Part shown: piece by piece, positions 7,805-15,019 of the stretch
Layout of the letters: each line of letters starts with the position of its first letter
Numbering within the stretch: position 1 is the stretch's first letter
Origin: Acidimicrobiaceae bacterium
Lineage (GTDB): Bacteria; Actinomycetota; Acidimicrobiia; Acidimicrobiales; Microtrichaceae
NCBI GenBank assembly: GCA_003514205.1
Contig: DORQ01000295.1
Location: 2,827-29,643 of the forward strand
Reading direction: 5' to 3'
DNA: 26,817 bases
The notes under the pieces: model-generated
The model's input: the letters and a program-made list of their open reading frames with translations, nothing else
What the model was told of the DNA's origin: nothing
The model's database searches: none
Translations under genes and position numbers: made by a program

Positions 7805-8482
7805 TTGGGTTCGACGGCACTTCACCTCAACCGCTCCGCGGCCGATGATTACTTCGTGCCCAACCACCGGACCAGAACTGCGCCCCACCCTGGAGCGAAA
7901 CGACAGGAACGCTCAGCGTTCCCGTTCTCGGGTGCCCATCGATCCGAGCGCGGCGCGTCGCTCGTCGAAGCAGCGCTGGTGCTGCCCTTGTTCTTCCTCC
8001 TCGTGCTCGCAGTCTTTGACTTCGGCGGCAACTACCAGCGAAAGCTCCTGCTCAGCGCTGGCACCCGCGAGGTCGCACGCGCTGCTGTCAACGCGAACGT
8101 TGGCGAGACAACAACCTGCACCCACAACGCACCTGGCACTCCAGAGATCCTGTTCGTGAAGGCCGTATGCCTCACGCAGAAGCTCACCCGTCTTGGCCCA
8201 GACGATGTCCGTCTCAAGGTGATGTATCAGGGCGCCAACGGAAAGCAGACTTACACCAACTTTGGACCTGACGCTCAGGTAATTGTCTGCGTGATGACCA
8301 CCTCGTTTCGGGGAAGCGGACTGTGGGGCCCCGTCTTCAACGGAAGGGTCTACACACAGCGCTCAGTCGTAAAGACCGGCAAGTCCGCAACGTTCACGTG
8401 GCTACCTACCTACGAAGAGAACCCGCTACCTGGTGGCAACTGGTCTTTCTGCACCGCGGATGACCCGATCGGTTTGGAATAG
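7805..8482 (+). CDS. TadE-like pseudopilin 1
   Basis: TadE-like proteins are minor pilin-like components of Flp/Tad pili, processed by a prepilin peptidase at the inner membrane. The protein has a long basic leader, then ERGASLVEAALVLPLFFLLVLAVFDFG near residues 48-74. This is a class III prepilin-like site with Glu at +5 of the mature form and one hydrophobic helix. The rest is extracellular, with four cysteines (TTTC, KAVC, VIVC, WSFC). The second TadE-like gene follows one base after its stop and shares this cysteine pattern, suggesting tandem duplication. The start is uncertain: the frame opens after a stop at 7790 with a TTG at 7805, and no ATG precedes the hydrophobic segment. A GTG at 7856 is an alternative. 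No pilus ATPase or platform gene is in the window. Confidence 0.78.
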   Translation: MGSTALHLNRSAADDYFVPNHRTRTAPHPGAKRQERSAFPFSGAHRSERGASLVEAALVLPLFFLLVLAVFDFGGNYQRKLLLSAGTREVARAAVNANVGETTTCTHNAPGTPEILFVKAVCLTQKLTRLGPDDVRLKVMYQGANGKQTYTNFGPDAQVIVCVMTTSFRGSGLWGPVFNGRVYTQRSVVKTGKSATFTWLPTYEENPLPGGNWSFCTADDPIGLE

Positions 8483-8483
8483 C

Positions 8484-9104
8484 ATGTCTCGACCTACGCA
8501 CTCATCCATCCAACGCTGGCAAGTTCGAAGTCTCCGCCGGAATATCTTTTCTCTACCACGTCGCAAGAAGCACAAGCCCTCCGAGCGGGGCGCAGCAGCG
8601 GTGGAACTCGCGTTCGCGATTATCCCAATCATGATGGTCCTGACGGCACTGGTCGACTTCGGGACCGTCTTCGACATGTCTATTGACGCGCGATCCAACG
8701 TGCGAAATGCGTCGTGGAACTCCGCTCGCGCAATCCTCGGCTCTACCACTGGCTGCAATCTCACAGGCCCGCCGGGCGACGCGGCAACACAGCGAGTGAT
8801 GTGTATGGCCAAACGTAACTCCGGGGTGCCGGAAGCCAACATCCGTGTCATGGTCAGGTTCGTCGACTTCAACAATGTCTCGAATCCGGCAACCCATACC
8901 GTCGGCAATGGCCTGATGGTGTGCACGATGACCAAAATGACCTCCACGACTGGATTCTGGGCGCCACTCCTCAACAATCGTGTCCTCAAAATGAGGATGG
9001 AGACTCCAATCACCTACGTCGGCCTGACACCCATAGTTGGCGGTAGCGAAACAGCCTTTTCGGGCCAGAGTTGGAGCTTCTGTGACCCGACTCAAGGCAT
9101 GTAG
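8484..9104 (+). CDS. TadE-like pseudopilin 2
   Basis: The 206-residue protein starts at the ATG at 8484, one base after the preceding stop, so it is probably translationally coupled. A basic leader (RRNIFSLPRRKKHK) precedes ERGAAAVELAFAIIPIMMVL, a prepilin-like site with Glu at +5 and a single hydrophobic helix. The extracellular part has four cysteines in the same order as its neighbour (TGC, VMC, MVC, WSFC) and a similar Gly-Phe-Trp-Ala-Pro-Leu-x-Asn-x-Arg-Val segment. This indicates a paralogous pair likely to form two disulphides. The family role is minor pilin or pilus assembly; which pilus is unknown because no Tad motor genes are present here. Confidence 0.8.
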   Translation: MSRPTHSSIQRWQVRSLRRNIFSLPRRKKHKPSERGAAAVELAFAIIPIMMVLTALVDFGTVFDMSIDARSNVRNASWNSARAILGSTTGCNLTGPPGDAATQRVMCMAKRNSGVPEANIRVMVRFVDFNNVSNPATHTVGNGLMVCTMTKMTSTTGFWAPLLNNRVLKMRMETPITYVGLTPIVGGSETAFSGQSWSFCDPTQGM

Positions 9105-9506
9105 TGCAGGAACGTGCATCTCTGCCCTTACAGTCCCACCCGCTACCGGTGAACCTGTCCGTCCGTGCCCTGGACACTGCCCGGGGACGGGAAAGAAGCA
9201 GGCCCGCGACCACCCAGTACGTCGCTGACCCTGGGAACCACAATACCACTTCAGGTGACTATCCGGTGACCCAGAGTGAGCTAAACGACCTATTGGTGCG
9301 GGCCCCAAGGACTAGGCGAAAGGTAGGGAGTTTGATGACATCAAATGGGCAACCCAGCACTTACACAACTCGACTCGATTGACGAAAGTATGGACATGTC
9401 CAAATCGACCCGAAAAGCGGCCACTGACAACCTCAGGCACATACGCCCATTTGGTTTAGGTATACCCAGAAATAGGGCACGAAACACTCGAGCACTAGAG
9501 GTAGCT
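9105..9506 (+). other. 402-bp gene-free leader before the TadG-like gene
   Basis: I find no convincing gene in this stretch. It contains two perfect palindromes: TTTGATG-A-CATCAAA at 9331-9345 and TGGACATGTCCA at 9391-9402. A weaker GGTATACC lies at 9459-9466. The frame of the downstream gene is open back to 9345 but lacks family-like sequence. The length and the palindromes suggest a regulated leader or separate promoter for the TadG-like gene. It does not match a c-di-GMP riboswitch that I can recognise. Confidence 0.4.
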
Positions 9507-10424
9507 ATGAACGCCACGAATACACTCCGACGGTCTGAGCGTGGGGCGGGAGAGAAGGGCGTGACGCTCATCCTGACGGCGATGCTCATGACAGGACTGC
9601 TCAGCTTCGCGTCGTTCAGTATTGACGTCGGCAGGCAGCGCTCGATCAGGGCCGAATACCAAGCAGTCGCCGACTCTGCGGCCATGTTGGCGATCTACCA
9701 GATCAATACTGGAAAGACCCCACAAGAAGTCTCCGACGCCGTCAAGGCACTCGCTGACCGGAGCCTCGATATCGATCCATCGGCCTGGTCGCCCTGCGTC
9801 GATGCAAAACGGCTTATTGAATTCGCGCCAAGCGACGTCATAGCGAACAATCAGTGCATCTCCTTCGACACCACGCCAGCCTCGGGGCAACGACGGGCAC
9901 GGGTCCGGCTCCCAACACTTCAGTTCGGCTCGGCCTTGGGGTTTGGAAGCATTGACATCAGTGCCGTCGCAGGCGCAGACGGAGATACCTCCCTCTGCGA
10001 TGTGTTCGACCTGGCTGGTTGCGTGGCCACCACCACCACCACTGCGGCGCCCACGACCAGCACCACGACCACCACCATGGCAGAGCCAGTGTGCCCCGCA
10101 GGAACATCATTGTGGTACACCTCGGGAACCTATGACTTCGTGAGCTACTTCACTGCACCGGTCTGCTTGCCGGTCTGCATCTCACCGATGTATCTCTTCT
10201 GGGGAGGCGGCTGGGCGCTTGATGCCCGAGGCTTCTGGTACCCAGAAGCCCATTGCGAACTCGGCACCACGACGACGAGTGGCGCTCCGACCTCGTCGAC
10301 GTCGAGCACGAGCACCTCAAGCACCTCAAGTACTTCTAGTACGTCAAGCACATCCAGCACGTCAAGTACCACCACCTCGTCCACCACGGCAGCCCCGCCA
10401 ACCACGCTCGACCTCGAGACCTAG
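9507..10424 (+). CDS. TadG-like secreted/pilus-associated protein with Thr/Ser linkers
   Basis: The 305-residue protein begins at the ATG at 9507 with GAGG six bases upstream. The N-terminus RSERGAGEKGVTLILTAMLMTGLLSFASFSIDVGRQR is the TadG-like signal/anchor helix, followed by the usual YQAVADSAAMLAIYQ segment. A compact extracellular part ends near residue 170. It is followed by a Thr/Pro/Ala linker, a module of about 60 residues with four cysteines and many Trp/Tyr/Phe, and a final tract of Ser-Thr-Ser repeats (about residues 262-296). There is no von Willebrand A domain and no C-terminal anchor. The two linkers and the Cys/aromatic module suggest a surface-exposed tip or adhesive part. 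TadE-like genes upstream suggest one pilus-related unit. Confidence 0.75.
   Translation: MNATNTLRRSERGAGEKGVTLILTAMLMTGLLSFASFSIDVGRQRSIRAEYQAVADSAAMLAIYQINTGKTPQEVSDAVKALADRSLDIDPSAWSPCVDAKRLIEFAPSDVIANNQCISFDTTPASGQRRARVRLPTLQFGSALGFGSIDISAVAGADGDTSLCDVFDLAGCVATTTTTAAPTTSTTTTTMAEPVCPAGTSLWYTSGTYDFVSYFTAPVCLPVCISPMYLFWGGGWALDARGFWYPEAHCELGTTTTSGAPTSSTSSTSTSSTSSTSSTSSTSSTSSTTTSSTTAAPPTTLDLET
10291..10392 (+). repeat. Imperfect 9-bp repeat tract encoding Ser-Thr-Ser
   Basis: Near-identical 9-bp units of the type AGCACCTCA/AGCACGTCA are repeated across the 3' end of the TadG-like gene. They encode a Ser/Thr-only tail just before the terminal Pro-Pro-Thr-Thr-Leu residues. Because units are 9 bp, gain or loss would keep the reading frame. 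Confidence 0.7.
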
Positions 10425-10461
10425 GCCGGCCAGATCGAGGATCAACCGCCGAGCCTTCAGC

Positions 10462-10499
10462 GTGGTTCGTTCATCACTAGAGTTGATTGAACGAACCAC
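10462..10499. promoter_or_regulatory. Perfect 12-bp inverted repeat upstream of the AGPS-like gene
   Basis: GTGGTTCGTTCA (10462-10473) and TGAACGAACCAC (10488-10499) are exact reverse complements with a 14-base spacer. The second arm ends 14 bases before the ATG at 10514. No T-run follows on the plus strand. That argues against a simple terminator for the TadG-like gene and favours an operator or a leader hairpin for the downstream operon. Confidence 0.55.
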
Positions 10500-10513
10500 A
10501 ACGAAGGCAGGCA

Positions 10514-12103
10514 ATGACAAGCCCCACTGAGCTACCCAGGCAGTCGAACATAGCGATGGGCAATGGAAGTGAACTCCACATGGGAGCCCTCGCTGAAGGC
10601 CTCGGCCCAGCGCGGCCAACTTCACCAATTCCACTCGCGGGCGAGGCCGAGGCAACCAGCTCGGCGATTGTTGGGGCTCACTCCCCGATCTCCGACCACG
10701 TGCTTCAGAAGCTACGAGCTGCATGCGCAGTCGTCAGCGTTGACCCCAACTCACTTCGACAGGCGAGTCGGGATTGGTGGCCGCTCGCAATGACCTGGGC
10801 GTTGAATAATCAGACCGGCGGCCTCGCAGCAGCGCTCTGTCAACCAACCACCGTTGCGGAGGTGAGCGCCATTGCCAAGGTCTGCAATGAGGAGAGGATC
10901 CCTCTGACGGTGGTCGCCGGCCGATCAGGAGTGTCCGGTGGGTCGGTACCCGTTCACGGTGGGGTGTGCCTTGACCTCTGCGGACTCAACGGGATTCTTG
11001 ACGTCGACAACAACTCACTGACGGTCACCGTAGCTGCGGGGACCTTTGGCGATCACCTTGAGGATGAGCTCAGAACCACCCATGGGCTCACGGCAGGCCA
11101 CTGGCCCCAATCGATGACACTCGCCACCGTTGGCGGTTGGGCCGCGTGCCGAGGAGCTGGTCAGCTCTCAACCCGCTACGGCAAGATCGAAGACATCGTG
11201 ACAGGTCTGCAAGTCGTACTCGCCGATGGGCGAGTCATTTCGACTGGCGGTCAACCACGGCAGGCAGTGGGACCAGATCTGAACCAGATCTTCATCGGAT
11301 CTGAGGGAACCCTCGGAATCATCACTGCTGTGACGCTGCGCTGTCACCCAGTCCCCACAACTGAACGACAGGCAGCGTATGGGTTCACTTCGTTCGCAGA
11401 AGGACTCGACGCGTGTCGACGTATCCTCCGTAGAGGCGCCACACCAGCCGTCCTGCGGCTCTATGACGCAGTCGAATCCGACAGGAATTACGGCACCGGC
11501 GAAGCAACCAATGTGATGATCGTGCTCGACGAAGGTGACGAGTGCATCGTCGAGGGAACCTGGGCCGTTGTTGAACACGAGTGCGCGGAGGCAGAACCAC
11601 TTTCAAACGACCTCGTCGGGCACTGGCTCAAGAAGCGCAATGATGTTGCGGCGCTTGAATCACTGATTAGCGGTGGACTGGTGGTTGACACCATGGAAAT
11701 TGCAGCGCCATGGTCTCGCCTCGATGTCATCTATGAGCGAGCACTTGCCGCCATCGCAGCAATCCCAGGCACCCTTGCTGTCTCAGCACATCAGTCACAC
11801 GCCTATTTGGATGGTGCATGCCTCTATTTCACCTTTGCCGGCAAACCTGAAGCTGATCAGAAGGACCGCTACTACCGGGCCGTCTGGGATGAGGGAACGA
11901 CCGCTGTGCTGAACAACGGAGGGGCGTTGAGCCATCATCACGGCGTCGGAGTCAACCGCGGCCGGTTCATGGAGACTGCCATGGGAGGTGGTTTCAACGT
12001 GTTGACTTCCATCAAATCTGCGCTCGATCCATCGGGGATCCTGAACCCCTCCAAGCTTGGACTACCGAGTGCTTTCGGACCCATTGAGTTCCCGGAGCAC
12101 TAA
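10514..12103 (+). CDS. FAD-binding oxidase, alkyldihydroxyacetonephosphate synthase-like
   Basis: The 529-residue protein belongs to the PCMH-type FAD family (VAO/GlcD) and most resembles alkyl-DHAP synthase. That enzyme swaps the acyl chain of acyl-DHAP for a fatty alcohol to form the ether bond. The FAD-binding domain carries VVAGRSGVSGG and the AGPS-like stretch GHWPQSMTLATVGGW through RGAGQLSTRYGKIEDIV. The C-terminal part has GGALSHHHGVG, whose three histidines are an AGPS hallmark, and ends with ALDPSGILNPSKLG. The ATG at 10514 has AAGG eight bases upstream. Its stop overlaps the start of the membrane protein gene (TAATG). GlpD upstream and an FGGY kinase downstream support a DHAP/ether-lipid role. 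A different 2-hydroxy-acid oxidase activity is the main alternative. Confidence 0.87.
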   Translation: MTSPTELPRQSNIAMGNGSELHMGALAEGLGPARPTSPIPLAGEAEATSSAIVGAHSPISDHVLQKLRAACAVVSVDPNSLRQASRDWWPLAMTWALNNQTGGLAAALCQPTTVAEVSAIAKVCNEERIPLTVVAGRSGVSGGSVPVHGGVCLDLCGLNGILDVDNNSLTVTVAAGTFGDHLEDELRTTHGLTAGHWPQSMTLATVGGWAACRGAGQLSTRYGKIEDIVTGLQVVLADGRVISTGGQPRQAVGPDLNQIFIGSEGTLGIITAVTLRCHPVPTTERQAAYGFTSFAEGLDACRRILRRGATPAVLRLYDAVESDRNYGTGEATNVMIVLDEGDECIVEGTWAVVEHECAEAEPLSNDLVGHWLKKRNDVAALESLISGGLVVDTMEIAAPWSRLDVIYERALAAIAAIPGTLAVSAHQSHAYLDGACLYFTFAGKPEADQKDRYYRAVWDEGTTAVLNNGGALSHHHGVGVNRGRFMETAMGGGFNVLTSIKSALDPSGILNPSKLGLPSAFGPIEFPEH

Positions 12104-12582
12104 TGGCTACCGATCAAGAAACACCGCCCATGTCGTGGCCGGTGGTGATCAAAGCAGCTGTCTCGGGCGGCACGTTCGCAATTCCGCTAGCGGTTGCCCA
12201 ACAATGGCTGATCGACTCCGGGCGAGTCTCCAAAGGAGATCCCTTCAACTACGCCATTGTGCTGCTCATTCTGCTGAGCGGCTGCCTGTGTGGCTTCGCC
12301 GCCGGCAAACTCACGAGTTCCCGGCCCCTTCAACATGGGGCGCTTGCAGCGGCTGTCATGTATTGCATCATCCAAGCAGCAGGAACTATCCGCAGGTTGA
12401 TCAGCGGCGAGCCGCTCTCCAACCCCGTTGCGTGGGCGTTCCTTGCGCTCTTGTTGGCCACCTGCGGGATGTTCGGTGCCGCGATCGAGCGCCGAACAAA
12501 GCCGCTACGCGAGGACACCCCCACCACCAGCCGAACCAACAGCGCAACCGACAATGGCTCGGCTGCTAGTTCACCCGAGTGA
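12103..12582 (+). CDS. Unrecognised four-helix membrane protein
   Basis: I do not recognise this 159-residue protein. Four hydrophobic segments can be seen, near residues 14-37, 49-69, 79-97 and 108-126. A polar Thr/Ser-rich tail of about 30 residues follows. No catalytic motif is apparent. The start ATG overlaps the preceding stop (TAATG) and its stop overlaps the following GTG start by 4 bp. It is therefore locked between an AGPS-like enzyme and a glycerol-kinase-like enzyme by translational coupling. A role at the membrane in the same pathway, such as anchoring, substrate passage or lipid handling, is inferred from position only. Confidence 0.8.
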   Translation: MATDQETPPMSWPVVIKAAVSGGTFAIPLAVAQQWLIDSGRVSKGDPFNYAIVLLILLSGCLCGFAAGKLTSSRPLQHGALAAAVMYCIIQAAGTIRRLISGEPLSNPVAWAFLALLLATCGMFGAAIERRTKPLREDTPTTSRTNSATDNGSAASSPE

Positions 12583-14033
12583 GCATTCTGGTTCTCGACG
12601 CGGGGTCAAGCGGCATCCGAGCAGCAGTCGTGGACAATCTGGGCCACGTTGTTTGGGAGCGGCTTGTCGAGACCATCCCTGACACCTCCACACCTGGACT
12701 CGTGGAGTTTGATCCAGCGGAGTATGGAACCCACGCCCTGACCATCGGCGCTGAAGCTATCGCCGCAGTAGGGCCTGTCGACGCTGTGGGAATATCGACC
12801 CAACGAGCCTCATGCATCGTGTGGGATCGCGACACCGGCCAAGCACTCGCGCCCGCACAGAGCTGGCAGGACCTGCGGACCCTCGGCGAGTGCCTGCGGC
12901 TCCGATCTCTCGGTCTGCGCCTCGCTCCGAATCAGACCGCAACCAAAATCGCACACATCCTGGATTCCGTGGAGGGAAGCCGGAGCCGAAACCTGTGCGC
13001 GGGCACCCCCGACGCTTGGCTGGTGTGGCTGTTGACCGAAGGCGCACACTTCGTCACCGATGCGACCAACGCCGCGGTGACCGGCCTCACCAACCCAGAG
13101 GTGACCGGTTGGGATGCGCACATCCTTGACGTATTGGACATCCCCCTTGAGTTCCTCCCAACGGTGGTGAGTTCCAGTGGCTATATCGGAGACGCAACAG
13201 CGCTCCCCGGATCGCCTCCGATCTGCGGCCTTGTCGGCGACCAGCAGAGCTCGCTCATCGGCCAAGGCTGCTTCGAACCTGGCCACACCAAGATCACTTT
13301 CGGCACCGGTGCCATGCTGGACCTCTGCATCGGTCACGAGCGACCCGCAGTCGAAACCCGCACTGCCCATGGGTCGTTTCCGATTGTCTGTTGGCGTCGG
13401 GGGACCCAGACCATGTGGGGGCTGGAAGCAATCGCATTATCGGCGGGCACCAACGTGCAATGGCTTCGCGACGAACTCGGAATCATCGCTTCGGTTGAGG
13501 AATCCGAAGCGCTCGCTGCCACCTGCGAGACGTCCGAAGGAGTCAGCTACGTTGCTGCGCAACTTGGGCTCGGAACTCCACATTGGGACTACGGAGCCCG
13601 CGGAGCGCTCCTTGGCCTCACCCGGGGAAGCTCCCGTGCCCACGTCTGCCGAGCCGTGTTGGAAGGTATTGCCCAACGCGGTACCGATCTCATGGAGGCG
13701 GCAACCCTCGATGCCGGAATTGTTCTCGAACAACTCCGTGTCGATGGTGGAATGAGTCGAAACACCGTCTTTGTTCAAGCACTCGCCAACTTGAGCGGAC
13801 ATCGGATTGAGGTCTCTCCCGTTCGAGACGCCACCACCTTGGGCGCCGCGTTTCTCGCAGGACTTGAGTGTGGCATCTGGCCCGATTGGGAGTCGGTGGG
13901 CAGTTCCTGGAATCCGCTGTGGACCGCGGCGCCAGATCCAGATTTCGATCGGGCGAGCCATCGCTCTGTTCACGCTGAGGCGGTGAAGCGATCCACTGGA
14001 TGGATTGAGCAGCTGAGCCAGATCGACTTCTAG
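12579..14033 (+). CDS. FGGY-family carbohydrate kinase, glycerol-kinase-like
   Basis: FGGY kinases phosphorylate sugars or polyols with ATP. The 484-residue protein has the N-terminal ATPase-fold motif VLDAGSSGIRA (residues 5-15), GISTQR near 71-76 and SWQDLRT near 95-101. GLVGDQQSSLIGQ carries the probable catalytic base Asp221. The C-terminal domain has LGTPHWDYGARGALLGLTRG, VDGGMSRN and ATTLGAAFLAG. The GDQQ and WDxxARGxxxGLTRG patterns are closer to glycerol kinase than to xylulokinase, so glycerol or dihydroxyacetone is the most likely substrate. That would feed GlpD and the AGPS-like enzyme. The GTG start overlaps the previous stop by 4 bp. It is slightly shorter than typical GlpK (about 500 residues). 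Confidence 0.88.
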   Translation: MSILVLDAGSSGIRAAVVDNLGHVVWERLVETIPDTSTPGLVEFDPAEYGTHALTIGAEAIAAVGPVDAVGISTQRASCIVWDRDTGQALAPAQSWQDLRTLGECLRLRSLGLRLAPNQTATKIAHILDSVEGSRSRNLCAGTPDAWLVWLLTEGAHFVTDATNAAVTGLTNPEVTGWDAHILDVLDIPLEFLPTVVSSSGYIGDATALPGSPPICGLVGDQQSSLIGQGCFEPGHTKITFGTGAMLDLCIGHERPAVETRTAHGSFPIVCWRRGTQTMWGLEAIALSAGTNVQWLRDELGIIASVEESEALAATCETSEGVSYVAAQLGLGTPHWDYGARGALLGLTRGSSRAHVCRAVLEGIAQRGTDLMEAATLDAGIVLEQLRVDGGMSRNTVFVQALANLSGHRIEVSPVRDATTLGAAFLAGLECGIWPDWESVGSSWNPLWTAAPDPDFDRASHRSVHAEAVKRSTGWIEQLSQIDF

Positions 14034-14064
14034 CCTGGCAGCCACCACGCGGTATGGTGCTAAC

Positions 14065-14437
14065 CGCTGGTGAGTACCTCGGGTAGCCGCAGCAACCTCG
14101 TTGAGGGCGTTGAGGAAGGTCGGGGCTCCGCAGGGCAGGATGCTGACGAGAGTCAGGTGGGGGTGACCTCACAGTTAGTGCAACAGAGAACAAACCGCCG
14201 ATGGCCTGCTTGCAGGCACAGGCAAGGCTGAAACGGTGCGGTAAGAGCGCACCAGCGTAGTGGGTGACCATTGCGGCTTGGCAGCCTCATCCGGAGCAAG
14301 GCCAAGTAGTGAGTTGGGTTGCCCGCCCGATGCCTCGGCATCACTCACAGGTAGGCCGCATAGATGGATGGTTACCGAACCGGAGCTCCGCAAGGAACCG
14401 GGGAACAGAACCCCGCCTATAGAGGGACTCACCAGCA
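14065..14437 (+). ncRNA. rnpB: RNase P RNA, bacterial type A
   Basis: The RNA is the catalytic part of RNase P, which trims the 5' leader of tRNA precursors. Helix P1 is formed by 14066-14079 and 14423-14436 (GCTGGTGAGT with ACTCACCAGC, then a near-match). The P4 5' strand lies within GAGGAAGGTCGGGGCTCC at 14112-14129 and its 3' partner in ACAGAACCCCGCCTATAG at 14405-14422. Internal hallmarks are CAGAGAACAAACCGCCGATGGC and AAGGCTGAAACGGTGCGGTAAGAGCGCACC. A -10-like TATGGT at 14053-14058 agrees with a 5' end near 14065; the -35 is poor. The last 8-9 bases overlap the stop of the convergent phosphatase gene. P4 differs from the common bacterial sequence but is compensated. Ends are accurate to a few bases. 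Confidence 0.95.
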
Positions 14438-15019
14438 CTCAACGAGATGGCCCACCTGGTTGAAGCTATGCAACGAGGGCTGCTTGTTTCTCGTATCAAT
14501 CGTGGAGATCGACGCAGGCTGGACGAACATTCTCCACGCCGCTTGGTCATCAACGCCCAGTGCCCAAGCAACTGCGGCCTTCAGCGGCGAGACATGGGTG
14601 ACCAACACAAGGTGGCTGTGCGCGGCCTCTTCGGCGATCTCTTCGAGCAGCGAACGAACCCGACTTCCCACAGCAACCAAGGACTCGCCTCCTGGGGGAG
14701 ACCAGTGTGGAGATGCTTGCCAGTGTGCCCATTCCGCTGCCGCCACATCACGCAGCGGTCGCTCGTCCCAGTCGCCGTAGTCCAACTCGATTAATCGGTC
14801 GGCTTGCTCAACTCCGCAGCCATGCTGAGCAGCAACGACCTCCGCCGTTTGCATCGCCCGGCGCAGCGGCGAACTCAGCACTCGAGTCACCTCGGGCAAA
14901 GCGATTGCAGCTGCTCGGGCCTGGCGCTCACCGAGGGAATCCAGCGGAGGATCAGCTCTCCCCAGGAGAAGCCCATCCGCGTTGGAACGGGTTCGCCCAT
15001 GACGCAACAACGAAATCAT
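14429..15019 (-). CDS. Histidine phosphatase superfamily protein
   Basis: The 196-residue protein belongs to the phosphoglycerate mutase-like family, which uses a phosphohistidine intermediate. The N-terminus SLLRHGRTRSNADG has the RHG motif with the catalytic His. Then come SSPLRRAMQTAE, ELDYGDWDE, PPGGESL and VLVTHVSPLKA with the second His. The reaction substrate cannot be told. In mycobacteria the gene next to rnpB (Rv2228c) fuses an RNase H domain to such a phosphatase; here only the phosphatase half is present. Its stop overlaps the rnpB 3' end on the other strand, and its start overlaps the upstream membrane protein stop (ATGA). Confidence 0.9.
   Translation of the reverse strand: MISLLRHGRTRSNADGLLLGRADPPLDSLGERQARAAAIALPEVTRVLSSPLRRAMQTAEVVAAQHGCGVEQADRLIELDYGDWDERPLRDVAAAEWAHWQASPHWSPPGGESLVAVGSRVRSLLEEIAEEAAHSHLVLVTHVSPLKAAVAWALGVDDQAAWRMFVQPASISTIDTRNKQPSLHSFNQVGHLVECW

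Noticed and set aside
7737..8159. Open frame overlapping the start of the first TadE-like gene
   Set aside because: Its second half is the shifted frame of the pseudopilin and its composition is unlike a protein; only the upstream few codons could be real.
9104..9382. Open frame of 92 codons after the second TadE-like gene
   Set aside because: No ribosome site, proline/arginine-rich composition without family features, and it overlaps the palindromic leader; probably chance.
9105..9506. Possible c-di-GMP riboswitch in the leader of the TadG-like gene
   Set aside because: Fragments such as GCGAAAGG occur, but the conserved paired stems and the tetraloop-receptor pattern are absent.
10145..10405. 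Minus-strand frame rich in Val/Leu/Asp/Glu opposite the TadG-like gene tail
   Set aside because: It is the reverse complement of the Ser/Thr repeat tract; composition reflects the repeats, not a protein.
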